Below are positions 33,383 to 41,899 of a stretch of DNA of 64,000 bases, piece by piece. The stretch spans positions 1 through 64,000 of the forward strand of contig NZ_BEWN01000005.1 in the NCBI RefSeq assembly GCF_002723955.1. Reading direction: 5' to 3'. Made by a program: the position numbers and the translations under genes. The notes under the pieces are model-generated. The model did not search any database. It was given only the letters and a program-made list of their open reading frames with translations, and was not told where the DNA came from. This stretch comes from Gluconobacter frateurii (lineage in GTDB: Bacteria; Pseudomonadota; Alphaproteobacteria; Acetobacterales; Acetobacteraceae). The first letter of the stretch is position 1. Each line of letters opens with the position of its first letter.

Positions 33383-35847
33383 CGACGCAGCGTGGCCCCT
33401 GTTGCCTTGAGAACTGCACCTTCCACCGATTTGGAGAGCGCTTCAAGGCCAGCATCGGTCAGACTTTCGGTCTGTGGCTGAAGAACAACCTCCACACCGA
33501 GCGAACGATACCCTTCTGGCAGGCTGCCACCTTCGAAGACGTCAAAGAGACGCACATCCTGAATCAGGTTCCGATCCGCCATGCGAACAGCTTTCAGAAC
33601 ACCCTGCGCTTCGACTTCGGGCCCTGCAAGGAACGCGAAGTCCCGGCGGACTGGTTGGAGGGCTGACAGGACAGGCGCAGACTTCTTCTTGGCCTTCGGC
33701 TGGGGAATACGATCCAGATACAGCTCAAAGGCCACAACCGTTCCGCTCAGCCCAAGGGCACGGGCCACGCGAGGATGAAGCTCACCGAAGGCTCCGAGAA
33801 CGAGTTTCGGCCCCTGACGCACCTGGCCAGAGCGGCCCGGATGATAAAAGCCTGGTGCATCGGCCGTCACAGACAGAGAAGCCTCTGGCACACCAAGCGC
33901 GCTCAGAGCCGCCGTCAGATCTGCCTTGGCGTCCCAAAGAGTCGCTTCCTGCGCTGCCCGCCCAGGTTCCCGAGCCGTCAGCCCACCACGCAGACCTGCA
34001 AGACGCAGATGCTGCCCCTCAAAGTCAAAGCATGGTCCGATTTCGAAGAGCGATCCTTCGCCCGAGAGACTCAGACCACGCGCCAGATTACGTCCCAAAG
34101 CACGCGCCAGATTGACGAGCGGCGTTGGACGCAACTGATCCAGATCGGTTGCAATCGGGTTCAACAGGCGCTGCGTCTCTGGCACATCCCCGAAAAGCAC
34201 CGCATCTTCATTGGCGACAAACGAGAAGCCCACCGTCTCCATCATGCCGCGCGCTGCGCAGATCCGACGAAGGAGTGCGGTCCGCGCCTGGAGAGGCGTT
34301 ACGGCAGGAGCAGAAATCATTGCCGTCTGTGGAAGCGCGACAGGAGGAACTGCGTCTAACCCGTAAAGGCGCAGCACTTCTTCCACCAAATCGCATTCCG
34401 CTTCCATGCGAGACACGCTGGCTGCGGCTTTGGCGGCAACGTCTTCATCCAGTGTGGCGGCCTGCGCCAACACCTGGCCGGACGCGACGTCATTCCTCCA
34501 GGACGGAACGGCGAATGTTGCGCGCTCGTCGTCACGTTCGACAACTTCGAAGCCGAGATGCTCCAGAGAGCGAACAGCGTCATCCGCCGGGATCTGCACG
34601 CCACCCAGCGTTTCAAGACGCTCGAAACGGAGCGTCGCCGTGCGCTTCCAGTTCGGCACCTGACCAGCTTCCGTGATTTCGCTCGGCTCACCGCCGCAGA
34701 GGTCACGGATCATGATGGTGGCGGCTTCGAGCCCACTTCGCACCAGCGCCGGATCAACACCACGCTCGAAACGCTGACGCGCATCCGTGTGGATCGCCAG
34801 ACGACGGCCCGTCAGCGCAATACGAACGGCGTCGAACAAGGCAGCCTCGACAAACACGTCCGTCGTGTTCTCATCCACACCGCTCTGCTGACCCCCCATG
34901 ATGCCTGCAAGCGACTGCACACCGGCGTCATCAACGATCACCATATCGTCCGTGCCAAGGACGTATTCGTTACCATCCAGCGCCGTGAACGTCTCGCATG
35001 CGGCGTGCGTGACGGTCAGCGTATTTCCGGAAAGTTTCGCAACATCAAAGACATGCAGCGGGCGACCAAGGTCGAACGTGAGGTAATTCGTGACGTCAAC
35101 CAGTCTGGAAATCGGCTTGAGACCCACGGCCTTCAGGCGACGCTGGAGCCAGTCCGGGCTGGGACCATTCTTCACACCGCGAATGACGCGCCCCACGATA
35201 TACGGGCAGTCCGGATTAGCGGTCTTCCAACTGATCGGGGATTCGAAATCACCCTCAACAGTTTCCGTCAGCCAAGGCTTGAGATGACCGATGCCTGCCG
35301 CAGCAAGATCACGCGCAATGCCGCGAATGCTCAGTGCATCACCACGGTTCGGCGTAATCGCGATTTCAATGACCGGGTCATCCAGCTCCGCATACGTCGC
35401 ATACGCCTCACCGATCGGAGCCGTTTCCGGCAGCTCGGCAATGCCGTTGCTTTCTTCACCAAGGCCAAGTTCGCGCAAAGAGCACAGCATACCGCCGCTT
35501 TCCTCGCCACGGATCTTGCCCTTCTTGATGGTGATGTCGAGACCCGGAACATATGTGCCCGGAGGTGCAAAAATCACATGCAGACCAGCGCGTGCATTCG
35601 GTGCACCGCACACGACCTGCAAATCTTCATACCCTGCACCAGCCGCCACGCGGCAAAGCTGAAGACGGTCCGCATCCGGATGCCGATGTGCTTCCAGAAT
35701 TTTGGCCGTCCGGAAACCTGCCAGCTTCTCTGCCGGGTTCTCAACGCTCTCCACTTCAAGACCAATCCCGTTCAGGCGGGCACAGATCTCTTCGGAAGAA
35801 GCCGTAAAATCAAGATGTTCACGCAGCCATGAGAGAGAGAACTTCAT
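33379..35847 (-). CDS. pheT: Phenylalanyl-tRNA synthetase beta subunit
   Basis: An 822-residue subunit of the alpha2-beta2 synthetase. The N-terminal tRNA-binding EMAP-like domain (LQVVCGAPNARAGL), the B3/B4 editing domain (NRGDALSIRGIARDLAAAGI), B5 (LFDAVRIALTGRRLAIHTDARQRFERGVDP) and the C-terminal anticodon-binding domain (PVRRDFAFLAGPEVEAQGV) appear in the usual order. The start is the ATG at 35847, one base after the pheS stop. Length is normal (about 795-830). Confidence 0.96.
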   Translation of the reverse strand: MKFSLSWLREHLDFTASSEEICARLNGIGLEVESVENPAEKLAGFRTAKILEAHRHPDADRLQLCRVAAGAGYEDLQVVCGAPNARAGLHVIFAPPGTYVPGLDITIKKGKIRGEESGGMLCSLRELGLGEESNGIAELPETAPIGEAYATYAELDDPVIEIAITPNRGDALSIRGIARDLAAAGIGHLKPWLTETVEGDFESPISWKTANPDCPYIVGRVIRGVKNGPSPDWLQRRLKAVGLKPISRLVDVTNYLTFDLGRPLHVFDVAKLSGNTLTVTHAACETFTALDGNEYVLGTDDMVIVDDAGVQSLAGIMGGQQSGVDENTTDVFVEAALFDAVRIALTGRRLAIHTDARQRFERGVDPALVRSGLEAATIMIRDLCGGEPSEITEAGQVPNWKRTATLRFERLETLGGVQIPADDAVRSLEHLGFEVVERDDERATFAVPSWRNDVASGQVLAQAATLDEDVAAKAAASVSRMEAECDLVEEVLRLYGLDAVPPVALPQTAMISAPAVTPLQARTALLRRICAARGMMETVGFSFVANEDAVLFGDVPETQRLLNPIATDLDQLRPTPLVNLARALGRNLARGLSLSGEGSLFEIGPCFDFEGQHLRLAGLRGGLTAREPGRAAQEATLWDAKADLTAALSALGVPEASLSVTADAPGFYHPGRSGQVRQGPKLVLGAFGELHPRVARALGLSGTVVAFELYLDRIPQPKAKKKSAPVLSALQPVRRDFAFLAGPEVEAQGVLKAVRMADRNLIQDVRLFDVFEGGSLPEGYRSLGVEVVLQPQTESLTDAGLEALSKSVEGAVLKATGATLRR

Positions 35848-35848
35848 G

Positions 35849-36928
35849 TCACACGCCCTCCGTCAGCGTGGCGGGAGAGAAAGCTGAAAAGCCATAGTGA
35901 CGCAGCCAGCGCAGGTCGCTCTCGTAGAAGGACCGAAGATCCGGAATACCATTCTTGAGCATAGCGAGACGCTCGACGCCCATGCCGAATGCAAAACCCT
36001 GCCACTCGGCCGGATCAAGACCGCAATTCGCGAGCACGCGCGGATGCACCATGCCGGACCCCAGAACTTCCAGCCAGTCAGACCCACCGCCGATCTCACC
36101 GGTCGCCTTGGACCAGCCGATATCCACTTCCATGGAAGGCTCGGTAAAAGGGAAATAAGACGCACGGAAACGCACCGGCAGATTGGGCTTGTCAAAATAG
36201 ACGCGCAGGAACTCGATCAGGCAGCCTTTCAGGTGCCCGAGGGTGATGTTGCGATCAATGACCAGACCTTCGCACTGATGGAACATCGGCGAATGGGTCG
36301 CATCATGATCCGCACGATAGGTGCGGCCAGGTGCGATAATGCGGATAGGCGGCTTTTTGCCAAGCATCGTCCGGATTTGAACGCCAGACGTCTGGGTCCG
36401 CAGAACGCGCGGCTCATTGGTTCCTGACTTCGGCGGCAAATAGAACGTATCGTGCTCCGTGCGAGCAGGATGATGGTCAGGCGTATTGAGTGCAGAGAAA
36501 TTGTGCCACTGGCTCTCGACATCCGGCCCTTCAGCAACCGAAAAGCCCATGGCGCCAAAAATGGCGGTCATTTCCTCGATGGTACGGCTGATCGGATGAA
36601 TAGCGCCCGTCGCAACGGACGGCGCAGGCATCGTCACATCTACCCGTTCGGACTTCAGGCGCGCTTCAAGAGCCTGTTCCTCAATCTCGCGTCCGCGCTC
36701 TTCAATGGCTTTGGTCAATTCGTCCCGCAGGCGGTTCAGAGCCTGTCCGCGCAGTTTGCGCTCTTCGGGATCAAGTTTACCAAGCTGTTTGAGCAGCCCG
36801 GTCAGGGCACCAGACTTCCCCAGTGTTCCAACGCGAATGGCATCCCATTGCGCGCGATCCTGAGCAGCGCCCAGCGCAGCAAGAGTGTCATTCTTCAGCG
36901 TGTCGAGATCGTCAGCCATACCGCCCAT
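35849..36928 (-). CDS. pheS: Phenylalanyl-tRNA synthetase alpha subunit
   Basis: A 359-residue class II catalytic subunit. Motif 2 is seen as YRADHDATHSPMFHQCEGLVID, and motif 3 as GFAFGMGVERLAMLKNGI near the C-terminus; the N-terminus is the coiled-coil tRNA-binding arm. The first ATG (36928) is followed by a second at 36919 (MADDLDTL), which looks like the more conserved start; both are in frame. It follows rplT after 92 bases with a terminator-like hairpin between. Confidence 0.95.
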   Translation of the reverse strand: MGGMADDLDTLKNDTLAALGAAQDRAQWDAIRVGTLGKSGALTGLLKQLGKLDPEERKLRGQALNRLRDELTKAIEERGREIEEQALEARLKSERVDVTMPAPSVATGAIHPISRTIEEMTAIFGAMGFSVAEGPDVESQWHNFSALNTPDHHPARTEHDTFYLPPKSGTNEPRVLRTQTSGVQIRTMLGKKPPIRIIAPGRTYRADHDATHSPMFHQCEGLVIDRNITLGHLKGCLIEFLRVYFDKPNLPVRFRASYFPFTEPSMEVDIGWSKATGEIGGGSDWLEVLGSGMVHPRVLANCGLDPAEWQGFAFGMGVERLAMLKNGIPDLRSFYESDLRWLRHYGFSAFSPATLTEGV

Positions 36929-36950
36929 CGCTTACAGTACAAATACAAAA

Positions 36951-36978
36951 CGGGCCGCCCTGATAACAGGACGGCCCG
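36951..36978 (-). terminator. Terminator/attenuator between rplT and pheS
   Basis: Minus strand: CGGGCCGTCCTG pairs with CAGGGCGGCCCG (one T-G pair) around a TTAT loop, followed by TTTT. A second small hairpin, CCCCAC/GTGGGG, lies upstream (36991-37004). No leader peptide with Phe codons is seen in the 92 bases, so it may simply reduce read-through. Confidence 0.65.
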
Positions 36979-37020
36979 CCAGTCACCAGCCCCCACAAGT
37001 GGGGATCAGGTCTGAAAAGC

Positions 37021-37380
37021 TCAGGCTGCGAGTGCAGCCTGTGCCTTCTTGACGATTTCTGCGAAAGCAGCTGCGTCGTCGAAAGCAATGGCAGCAAGGA
37101 CCTTACGGTCGATCTCGATGCCAGCCTTGTCCAGGCCATTGATGAACTTGCTGTACGTCAGACCGTGCTCACGGACGGCAGCGTTGATACGCTGGATCCA
37201 CAGGGCGCGGAAATCACGCTTCTTGTTGCGACGGTCGCGATACGCATAGCGCAGCGCCTTCTCAACGCGCTCCAGAGCAATACGGTAGTTCGTAGACGAA
37301 CGGCCGCGATAACCCTTGGCGAGATCGAGAACTTTCTTGTGACGGGCGTGCGTCGTTACGCCCCGCTTAACACGTGCCAT
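37021..37380 (-). CDS. rplT: 50S ribosomal protein L20
   Basis: A 119-residue rRNA-binding protein needed early in 50S assembly. It begins [43 protein letters not shown] with the basic N-terminal arm, followed by the globular domain ([20 protein letters not shown]). Length matches the family (117-119). It follows rpmI by 14 bases, the standard infC-rpmI-rplT order, but infC is not in this window. Confidence 0.97.
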   Translation of the reverse strand: MARVKRGVTTHARHKKVLDLAKGYRGRSSTNYRIALERVEKALRYAYRDRRNKKRDFRALWIQRINAAVREHGLTYSKFINGLDKAGIEIDRKVLAAIAFDDAAAFAEIVKKAQAALAA

Positions 37381-37394
37381 GTTACCTTATCTCC

Positions 37395-37595
37395 TTAGAG
37401 CCCGTAGGGCGCCCACTGCTTGATGGTCTTAGCGTCCATATCCGTCATGGTCTGAGGACCACGGTTGGTGCGCTTCATCTTCTGCGGACGGTTGATAAGG
37501 CCGTGGCGCTTGTTGCCTGGGCCGCATGTCACTTTGCCGGTTGCGGTGATCTTGAACCGCTTCTTGACCGACGACTTGGTCTTCATCTTGGGCAT
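37395..37595 (-). CDS. rpmI: 50S ribosomal protein L35
   Basis: A 66-residue basic protein starting at the ATG at 37595 ([14 protein letters not shown]) behind GAGGGAG. The MPKMKTxSSxKKRFKxTxTGK pattern is diagnostic. L20 represses this operon translationally in other bacteria; a short GTCCC/GGGAC hairpin in the leader (37623-37640) might take part, but this is only suggested by position. infC is absent upstream, unlike in many bacteria. Confidence 0.96.
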   Translation of the reverse strand: MPKMKTKSSVKKRFKITATGKVTCGPGNKRHGLINRPQKMKRTNRGPQTMTDMDAKTIKQWAPYGL

Positions 37596-37770
37596 TTCGG
37601 TCTCCCTCGCCGTAAACGATTGGTCCCACAAAAGCGGGACTCTGCACGGCCGGGCATGCCACTTCTGGCCCGGACGCGTACACGGAGCGGCTGCCTTATC
37701 CCATCTGAATGATTCGGCCAAGGAATTTATTTTCTTTAACGCGCAAGCAAAAGAAAGCCCTTTCTTCAAG

Positions 37771-37811
37771 TCACGTCACTGTGATCTTGCTCACAGTGAC
37801 GTGAGCAAGAT
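37771..37811. promoter_or_regulatory. CRP-like site within overlapping long inverted repeats upstream of gdhM
   Basis: TGTGA-N6-TCACA (37780-37795), the consensus spacing of CRP-family sites, forms the centre of a perfect 14-bp-arm inverted repeat (37771-37804). A second, mutually exclusive hairpin with 11-bp arms (ATCTTGCTCAC/GTGAGCAAGAT, 37784-37811) shares its sequence. The site lies about 90 bases before the glucose dehydrogenase start and about 180 before rpmI. Confidence 0.6.
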
Positions 37812-37899
37812 GAACCTTCTGACATCTTGATTCTTAAGGCGCTTCTATGTGTTTGTCCGAAGGTCAAGTGCTGCACCAAATAACAGCTCTAGGAACATC

Positions 37900-40320
37900 A
37901 TGAGCACATCCTCCCGGCCAGGGCTTTGGGCCCTGATTACGGCCGCGGTTTTCGCGCTTTGCGGCGCGATCCTTACCGTGGGCGGTGCCTGGGCCGCCTC
38001 TCTTGGCGGCCCTTTGTATTACCTCCTTCTGGGTATAGCGCTTCTCGCTACTGCCTTCCTTGCCTGGCGTCGCAATCAGGCTGCCCTCTGGCTTTTCGCT
38101 GCCGTGATCTTCGCGACAGTTGTGTGGGAACTTTCGGTGGTCGGCCTCGACCTCTGGAGCCTTGTCCCCCGCTCTGACATCGTGATCATCCTCGGCATCT
38201 GGCTGCTGATTCCGTTCGTGTCCCGCCAGATTGGTGGCACGCGCGCTTCCGTCGTGCCGCTTGCCGGCTCGGTGGGTCTCGCGGTGCTGGTTCTCCTCGC
38301 AGGCCTGTTCACAGACCCGCACGACATCAGCGGCAACCTGCCAACGCAGCTGACCAATGCCGCTCCTGCTGACCCGGACAACGTGCCGGACAGCGAATGG
38401 CACGCTTATGGTCGCACGCAGGCTGGTGATCGCTGGTCTCCGCTGAAGCAGATCAATTCATCCAACGTTCAGAACCTCAAAGTGGCGTGGCATATCCACA
38501 CCAAGGATCTGATGGGACCGAATGATCCGGGCGAAGCGACCAACGAAGTCACCCCGATCGAATTCGACAACACGCTGTATCTGTGCTCGCTGCATCAGAA
38601 GCTGTGGGCTGTTGACGCCGCAACGGGTCACGTCAAGTGGACGTTCGATCCGCACCTTCAGGTCAACCCTGGCTTCCAGCATCTGACCTGCCGCGGCGTG
38701 AGCTTCCATCAGACGCCTGCTGATGCCACCGACAGCGATGGCAACCCGGCACCAACGGATTGCGCCAAGCGCATCATCCTGCCGGTCAATGATGGTCGCC
38801 TTGTCGAAGTTGATGCAGAAACCGGGCAGAAGTGCTCTGGCTTCGGTAACGATGGTGAACTGGATCTGCGTCTGCCGAACCAGCCTTACACCACGCCGGG
38901 CATGTATGAACCGACGTCTCCGCCGGTCATCACGGACAAGCTGATCATTGCCAACAGCGCCATCACCGATAACGGCTCCATCAAGCAGGCATCGGGCGCA
39001 ACACAGGCATTTGACGTCTACACCGGCAAGCGTGTGTGGGTGTTTGACGCGTCCAACCCGGACCCGAACCAGATGCCAGACCCGGATCATCCGGTCTTCC
39101 ATCCGAATTCTCCGAACTCCTGGATCGTGTCGTCCTACGACAAGAACCTGAACCTCGTTTACATCCCAATGGGCGTTGGCACGCCGGATCAGTGGGGCGG
39201 TTACCGCACCAAGGAATCCGAGCGCTATGCTCCGGGTATCATCGCGCTGAACGCAGAGACGGGTAAGCTGGCCTGGTACTACCAGACCGTTCATCATGAT
39301 CTGTGGGACATGGACGCTCCGTCCCAGCCGAGCCTTGTGGACATCACGGCGAAAGACGGCTCGATCGTTCCGTCCATTTATGTCCCCACAAAGACCGGCG
39401 ATATCTTCGTTCTTGACCGTCGCACTGGCAAGGAAGTTGTCCCGGCTCCGGAAACGCCAGTTCCGGGTGGCGCTGCACCAGGCGATCACACGAGCCCAAC
39501 GCAGCCGATGTCTCAGCTGAGCCTGCGTCCGAAGGCCCCCCTCTCAGATTCCGATATCTGGGGTGGCACGATCTTCGACCAGATGTTCTGCAGCATCTAC
39601 TTCCACTCGCTTCGTTATGAAGGTCCGTTCACGCCGCCGTCACTCCAGGGATCTCTGATTTTCCCGGGCGACCTCGGCATGTTCGAATGGGGTGGTCTGG
39701 CCGTCGATCCGCAGCGTCAGGTGGCATTTGCCAACCCGATCTCCCTGCCGTTCGTCTCCCGTCTGGTTCCCCGTGGTCCGGGTAACCCGCTATGGCCGGA
39801 ACCGAACGCAAAGGGCTCTGGTGGCGAAACCGGTCTGCAGCCGAACTATGGCATCCCGTATGCTGTTGACCTGCATCCGTTCATGGACCCGGTCCTGCTG
39901 CCGCTCGGCATCAAGATGCCTTGCCGTACGCCGCCCTGGGGCTACGTGGCCGGTATCGATCTGCGCACCAACAAGGTGGTCTGGCAGCATCGTAACGGTA
40001 CGCTCCGTGACTCCATGCACGGCAGCTCCCTGCCCATCCCGCTGCCTCCGATCAAGATCGGCGTCCCGAGCCTCGGCGGCCCGCTCTCCACGGCTGGCAA
40101 CCTCGGCTTCCTGACAGGCACAATGGATTACTACATCCGTGCTTACGATCTAACGACAGGCAAGACCCTCTGGCAGGACCGTCTGCCGGCTGGGGCACAG
40201 GCCACGCCGATGACCTACGCTGTCAATGGCAAGCAGTTCGTGGTCACCTATGCAGGTGGTCATAACTCCTTCCCGACCGTCATGGGTGACGATCTGATTG
40301 CCTATTCACTGGGTAACTGA
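37900..40320 (+). CDS. gdhM: Membrane-bound PQQ glucose dehydrogenase
   Basis: An 806-residue quinoprotein (EC 1.1.5.2 type) that oxidises glucose to gluconolactone at the periplasmic face and passes electrons to ubiquinone. The start is the ATG at 37900 (MSTSSRPG) behind AGGA; the longer GTG frame is rejected. Residues 1-145 hold five membrane helices. From about 160 on is the eight-bladed PQQ propeller, beginning YGRTQAGDRWSPLKQIN, with tryptophan-docking DAATGHVKW and WDMDAPSQPSLVDI. The C-terminal AGGH His (about residue 788) fits the site where His to Asn broadens specificity to maltose in G. oxydans; here it is His. Ca and PQQ are cofactors. Confidence 0.96.
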   Translation: MSTSSRPGLWALITAAVFALCGAILTVGGAWAASLGGPLYYLLLGIALLATAFLAWRRNQAALWLFAAVIFATVVWELSVVGLDLWSLVPRSDIVIILGIWLLIPFVSRQIGGTRASVVPLAGSVGLAVLVLLAGLFTDPHDISGNLPTQLTNAAPADPDNVPDSEWHAYGRTQAGDRWSPLKQINSSNVQNLKVAWHIHTKDLMGPNDPGEATNEVTPIEFDNTLYLCSLHQKLWAVDAATGHVKWTFDPHLQVNPGFQHLTCRGVSFHQTPADATDSDGNPAPTDCAKRIILPVNDGRLVEVDAETGQKCSGFGNDGELDLRLPNQPYTTPGMYEPTSPPVITDKLIIANSAITDNGSIKQASGATQAFDVYTGKRVWVFDASNPDPNQMPDPDHPVFHPNSPNSWIVSSYDKNLNLVYIPMGVGTPDQWGGYRTKESERYAPGIIALNAETGKLAWYYQTVHHDLWDMDAPSQPSLVDITAKDGSIVPSIYVPTKTGDIFVLDRRTGKEVVPAPETPVPGGAAPGDHTSPTQPMSQLSLRPKAPLSDSDIWGGTIFDQMFCSIYFHSLRYEGPFTPPSLQGSLIFPGDLGMFEWGGLAVDPQRQVAFANPISLPFVSRLVPRGPGNPLWPEPNAKGSGGETGLQPNYGIPYAVDLHPFMDPVLLPLGIKMPCRTPPWGYVAGIDLRTNKVVWQHRNGTLRDSMHGSSLPIPLPPIKIGVPSLGGPLSTAGNLGFLTGTMDYYIRAYDLTTGKTLWQDRLPAGAQATPMTYAVNGKQFVVTYAGGHNSFPTVMGDDLIAYSLGN

Positions 40321-40344
40321 TCCATCTTTGACGTTCGACTACGG

Positions 40345-40373
40345 AAAAGGGCACCTTCGGGTGCCCTTTTTTG
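40345..40373 (+). terminator. Strong terminator after gdhM
   Basis: AAAAGGGCACC and GGTGCCCTTTT form a long stem with a TTCG loop, followed by more Ts: a classic factor-independent terminator. Confidence 0.9.
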
Positions 40374-40438
40374 TTGAAACGGCTTTACAGGACTTGCCTG
40401 CAACATAAAGTTACCGTCCAAAGCCTTCTGGAGCCCGC

Positions 40439-41092
40439 ATGATCCGCCAGATATTTCCCCTTCTGCTCGGTAGCCTGATGCTTACTGGCACCGCCTGCGC
40501 CGAAGATGAGCCGCCAGCCCTTACCGCGATGCAGGACCCGCATCACACAGTGTCAGCCACCTACCCTCCGGCCGAACAGGAAAATCGCCACAGCGGGACG
40601 GCAACGGTCCATTGCGCCATCACCCCGACAGGCGCCGCAAAGGATTGTCAGATTCTTTTTGCGAGCGCGCCTGATTTTGGTCTCGCAGCCCAGGAGGCTG
40701 CACTAGAATCACGGTTCCTTCCTCAATACGTCGGCACAGAGCCACAGGAAGCCTTCTGGGAACATACCTATACATTCAAAACTGATGCCGAGCTGAGCCA
40801 TCCCATACTGGACAGGACACATTCCCATCCGCCGCGATATCCAGAATTTGCCGCTATTCAGGGCCTGTCGGGCGACGTCACTGTAGAATGCGATATCGAC
40901 GCAGTCGGCGCTGCCCATAACTGCACCGCCTCAGGCAACAGCCCTGACCTTCTGAAAACAACGACCCTCGCCTATTTCAGCCTGGCACGATATTTTCCGG
41001 CCATGGAGAATGGGAAGCCTGTTTCAGGTCATTACCGTGGCCACGCCAACTGGGATGTCGTCCATCCGGAAGATCAGCAGGGTTTCCACTAA
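40439..41092 (+). CDS. Periplasmic protein with two TonB-C-like repeats
   Basis: A 217-residue secreted protein with signal peptide cleaved near TACAED (about residue 22). Two similar segments, HCAITPTGAAKDCQILFASAPDFGLAAQEAALESRFLPQ and ECDIDAVGAAHNCTASGNSPDLLKTTTLAYFSLARYFPA, resemble the TonB C-terminal fold (V-x-C-x-I-xxxGxxxxC). Each repeat has a Cys pair that may form a disulfide. There is no membrane anchor or proline-rich linker, so it is not a normal TonB; its role is unknown. It stands alone after gdhM. Confidence 0.6.
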   Translation: MIRQIFPLLLGSLMLTGTACAEDEPPALTAMQDPHHTVSATYPPAEQENRHSGTATVHCAITPTGAAKDCQILFASAPDFGLAAQEAALESRFLPQYVGTEPQEAFWEHTYTFKTDAELSHPILDRTHSHPPRYPEFAAIQGLSGDVTVECDIDAVGAAHNCTASGNSPDLLKTTTLAYFSLARYFPAMENGKPVSGHYRGHANWDVVHPEDQQGFH

Positions 41093-41178
41093 CTCTGGAT
41101 TACAAAGCGAAAACGCAATATTTTACGTTTCCGAAACCCATCCCTTCAGGCTGGGTCACTTCATAGGGATGCCTCATC

Positions 41179-41388
41179 ATGATGATCCGTAAACTTGCGC
41201 TTGCGGCCCTCGCCGTTGTTGCCTTCGGCGGCCAGTTTGCTCACGCCAAGTCCCAGCCTTGCCGGGATGCCAAAGGCAAGTTCACCAAGTGTGAAGCTCC
41301 GAAGAAGCCAAAGCCCTGCCGGGACGCCAAGGGCAAGTTCACCAAGTGTGAAACCACCGCACCTCAGGCCGCTCAGCCAGCCAACTGA
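41179..41388 (+). CDS. Small secreted protein with duplicated Cys motif
   Basis: A 69-residue protein with a signal peptide (cleavage near AHAK, residue 23). The mature part is two copies of PCRDAKGKFTKCE (residues 27-39 and 46-58) with basic/proline linkers. The DNA copies (41260-41295 and 41317-41352) differ at only two positions. Each repeat has two Cys, fitting small disulfide loops or metal binding. Related short proteins occur in other Acetobacteraceae; the function is unknown. A strong terminator follows. Confidence 0.7.
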   Translation: MMIRKLALAALAVVAFGGQFAHAKSQPCRDAKGKFTKCEAPKKPKPCRDAKGKFTKCETTAPQAAQPAN

Positions 41389-41394
41389 GCACAA

Positions 41395-41432
41395 AAAAAG
41401 CCCCTGCCAACATCTGCTGGCAGGGGCTTTTT
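41395..41432. terminator. Strong bidirectional terminator
   Basis: AAAAAGCCCCTGCC and GGCAGGGGCTTTTT form a very stable stem with flanking A and T runs, serving both the small secreted protein gene and the convergent sufE. Confidence 0.9.
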
Positions 41433-41451
41433 CATATTTTGGTAGAAAAGA

Positions 41452-41886
41452 TCAGGCAGCAGCGCGCTTGAGAATAGCCTGTGCCATAGCCTCTACCCCA
41501 TTTCCACGATTGGTAGACAGTGCCTTGACCAGCCCCATATCGTGCAGAAAAACCGGGCTCGTCTGAAGAATTTCGTCGCGCGGACGACCCGAATAGACCC
41601 GTAACAATAATGCTACGAGCCCTTGCACAATCGCAGCATCTGAAGCCCCGGCGAAAAACAGTCTGCCATCACGGTCTTCAGCCTCAAGCCAGACCTGGCT
41701 CTGACATCCCGGAACACGATGGGCGTCATCCTGCCATTCCGTCGGGAAAACGGGCAGTTTACGCCCCATCTCGATGATGTACTGATACCGCTCCATCCAG
41801 TCGTCAAACATGGCCAGTTCGGCTTCGATTTCCTCAATGGCAGCGGCGGCAGTTTCCTCTTGCGGCGCAAGAAAGGCATCACTCAC
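41452..41886 (-). CDS. sufE: SufE-type cysteine desulfuration protein
   Basis: A 144-residue sulfur acceptor for a SufS-type cysteine desulfurase in iron-sulfur cluster assembly. The active Cys is in VPGCQSQVWLEA (about residue 61), and LLLRVYSGRPRDEI and the C-terminal LSTNRGNGVEAMAQAI match the family. The N-terminal ~20 residues form an extra helix. No suf operon is nearby. It lies downstream of hslU with 13 bases between, possibly co-transcribed with hslVU. Confidence 0.92.
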   Translation of the reverse strand: MSDAFLAPQEETAAAAIEEIEAELAMFDDWMERYQYIIEMGRKLPVFPTEWQDDAHRVPGCQSQVWLEAEDRDGRLFFAGASDAAIVQGLVALLLRVYSGRPRDEILQTSPVFLHDMGLVKALSTNRGNGVEAMAQAILKRAAA

Positions 41887-41899
41887 AAATCAGTCTCCG

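Noticed and set aside
37849-40320. GTG start 17 codons upstream for glucose dehydrogenase
   Set aside because: The extension is polar and lacks a ribosome site, whereas the ATG at 37900 has AGGA and gives the known length of about 806-808.
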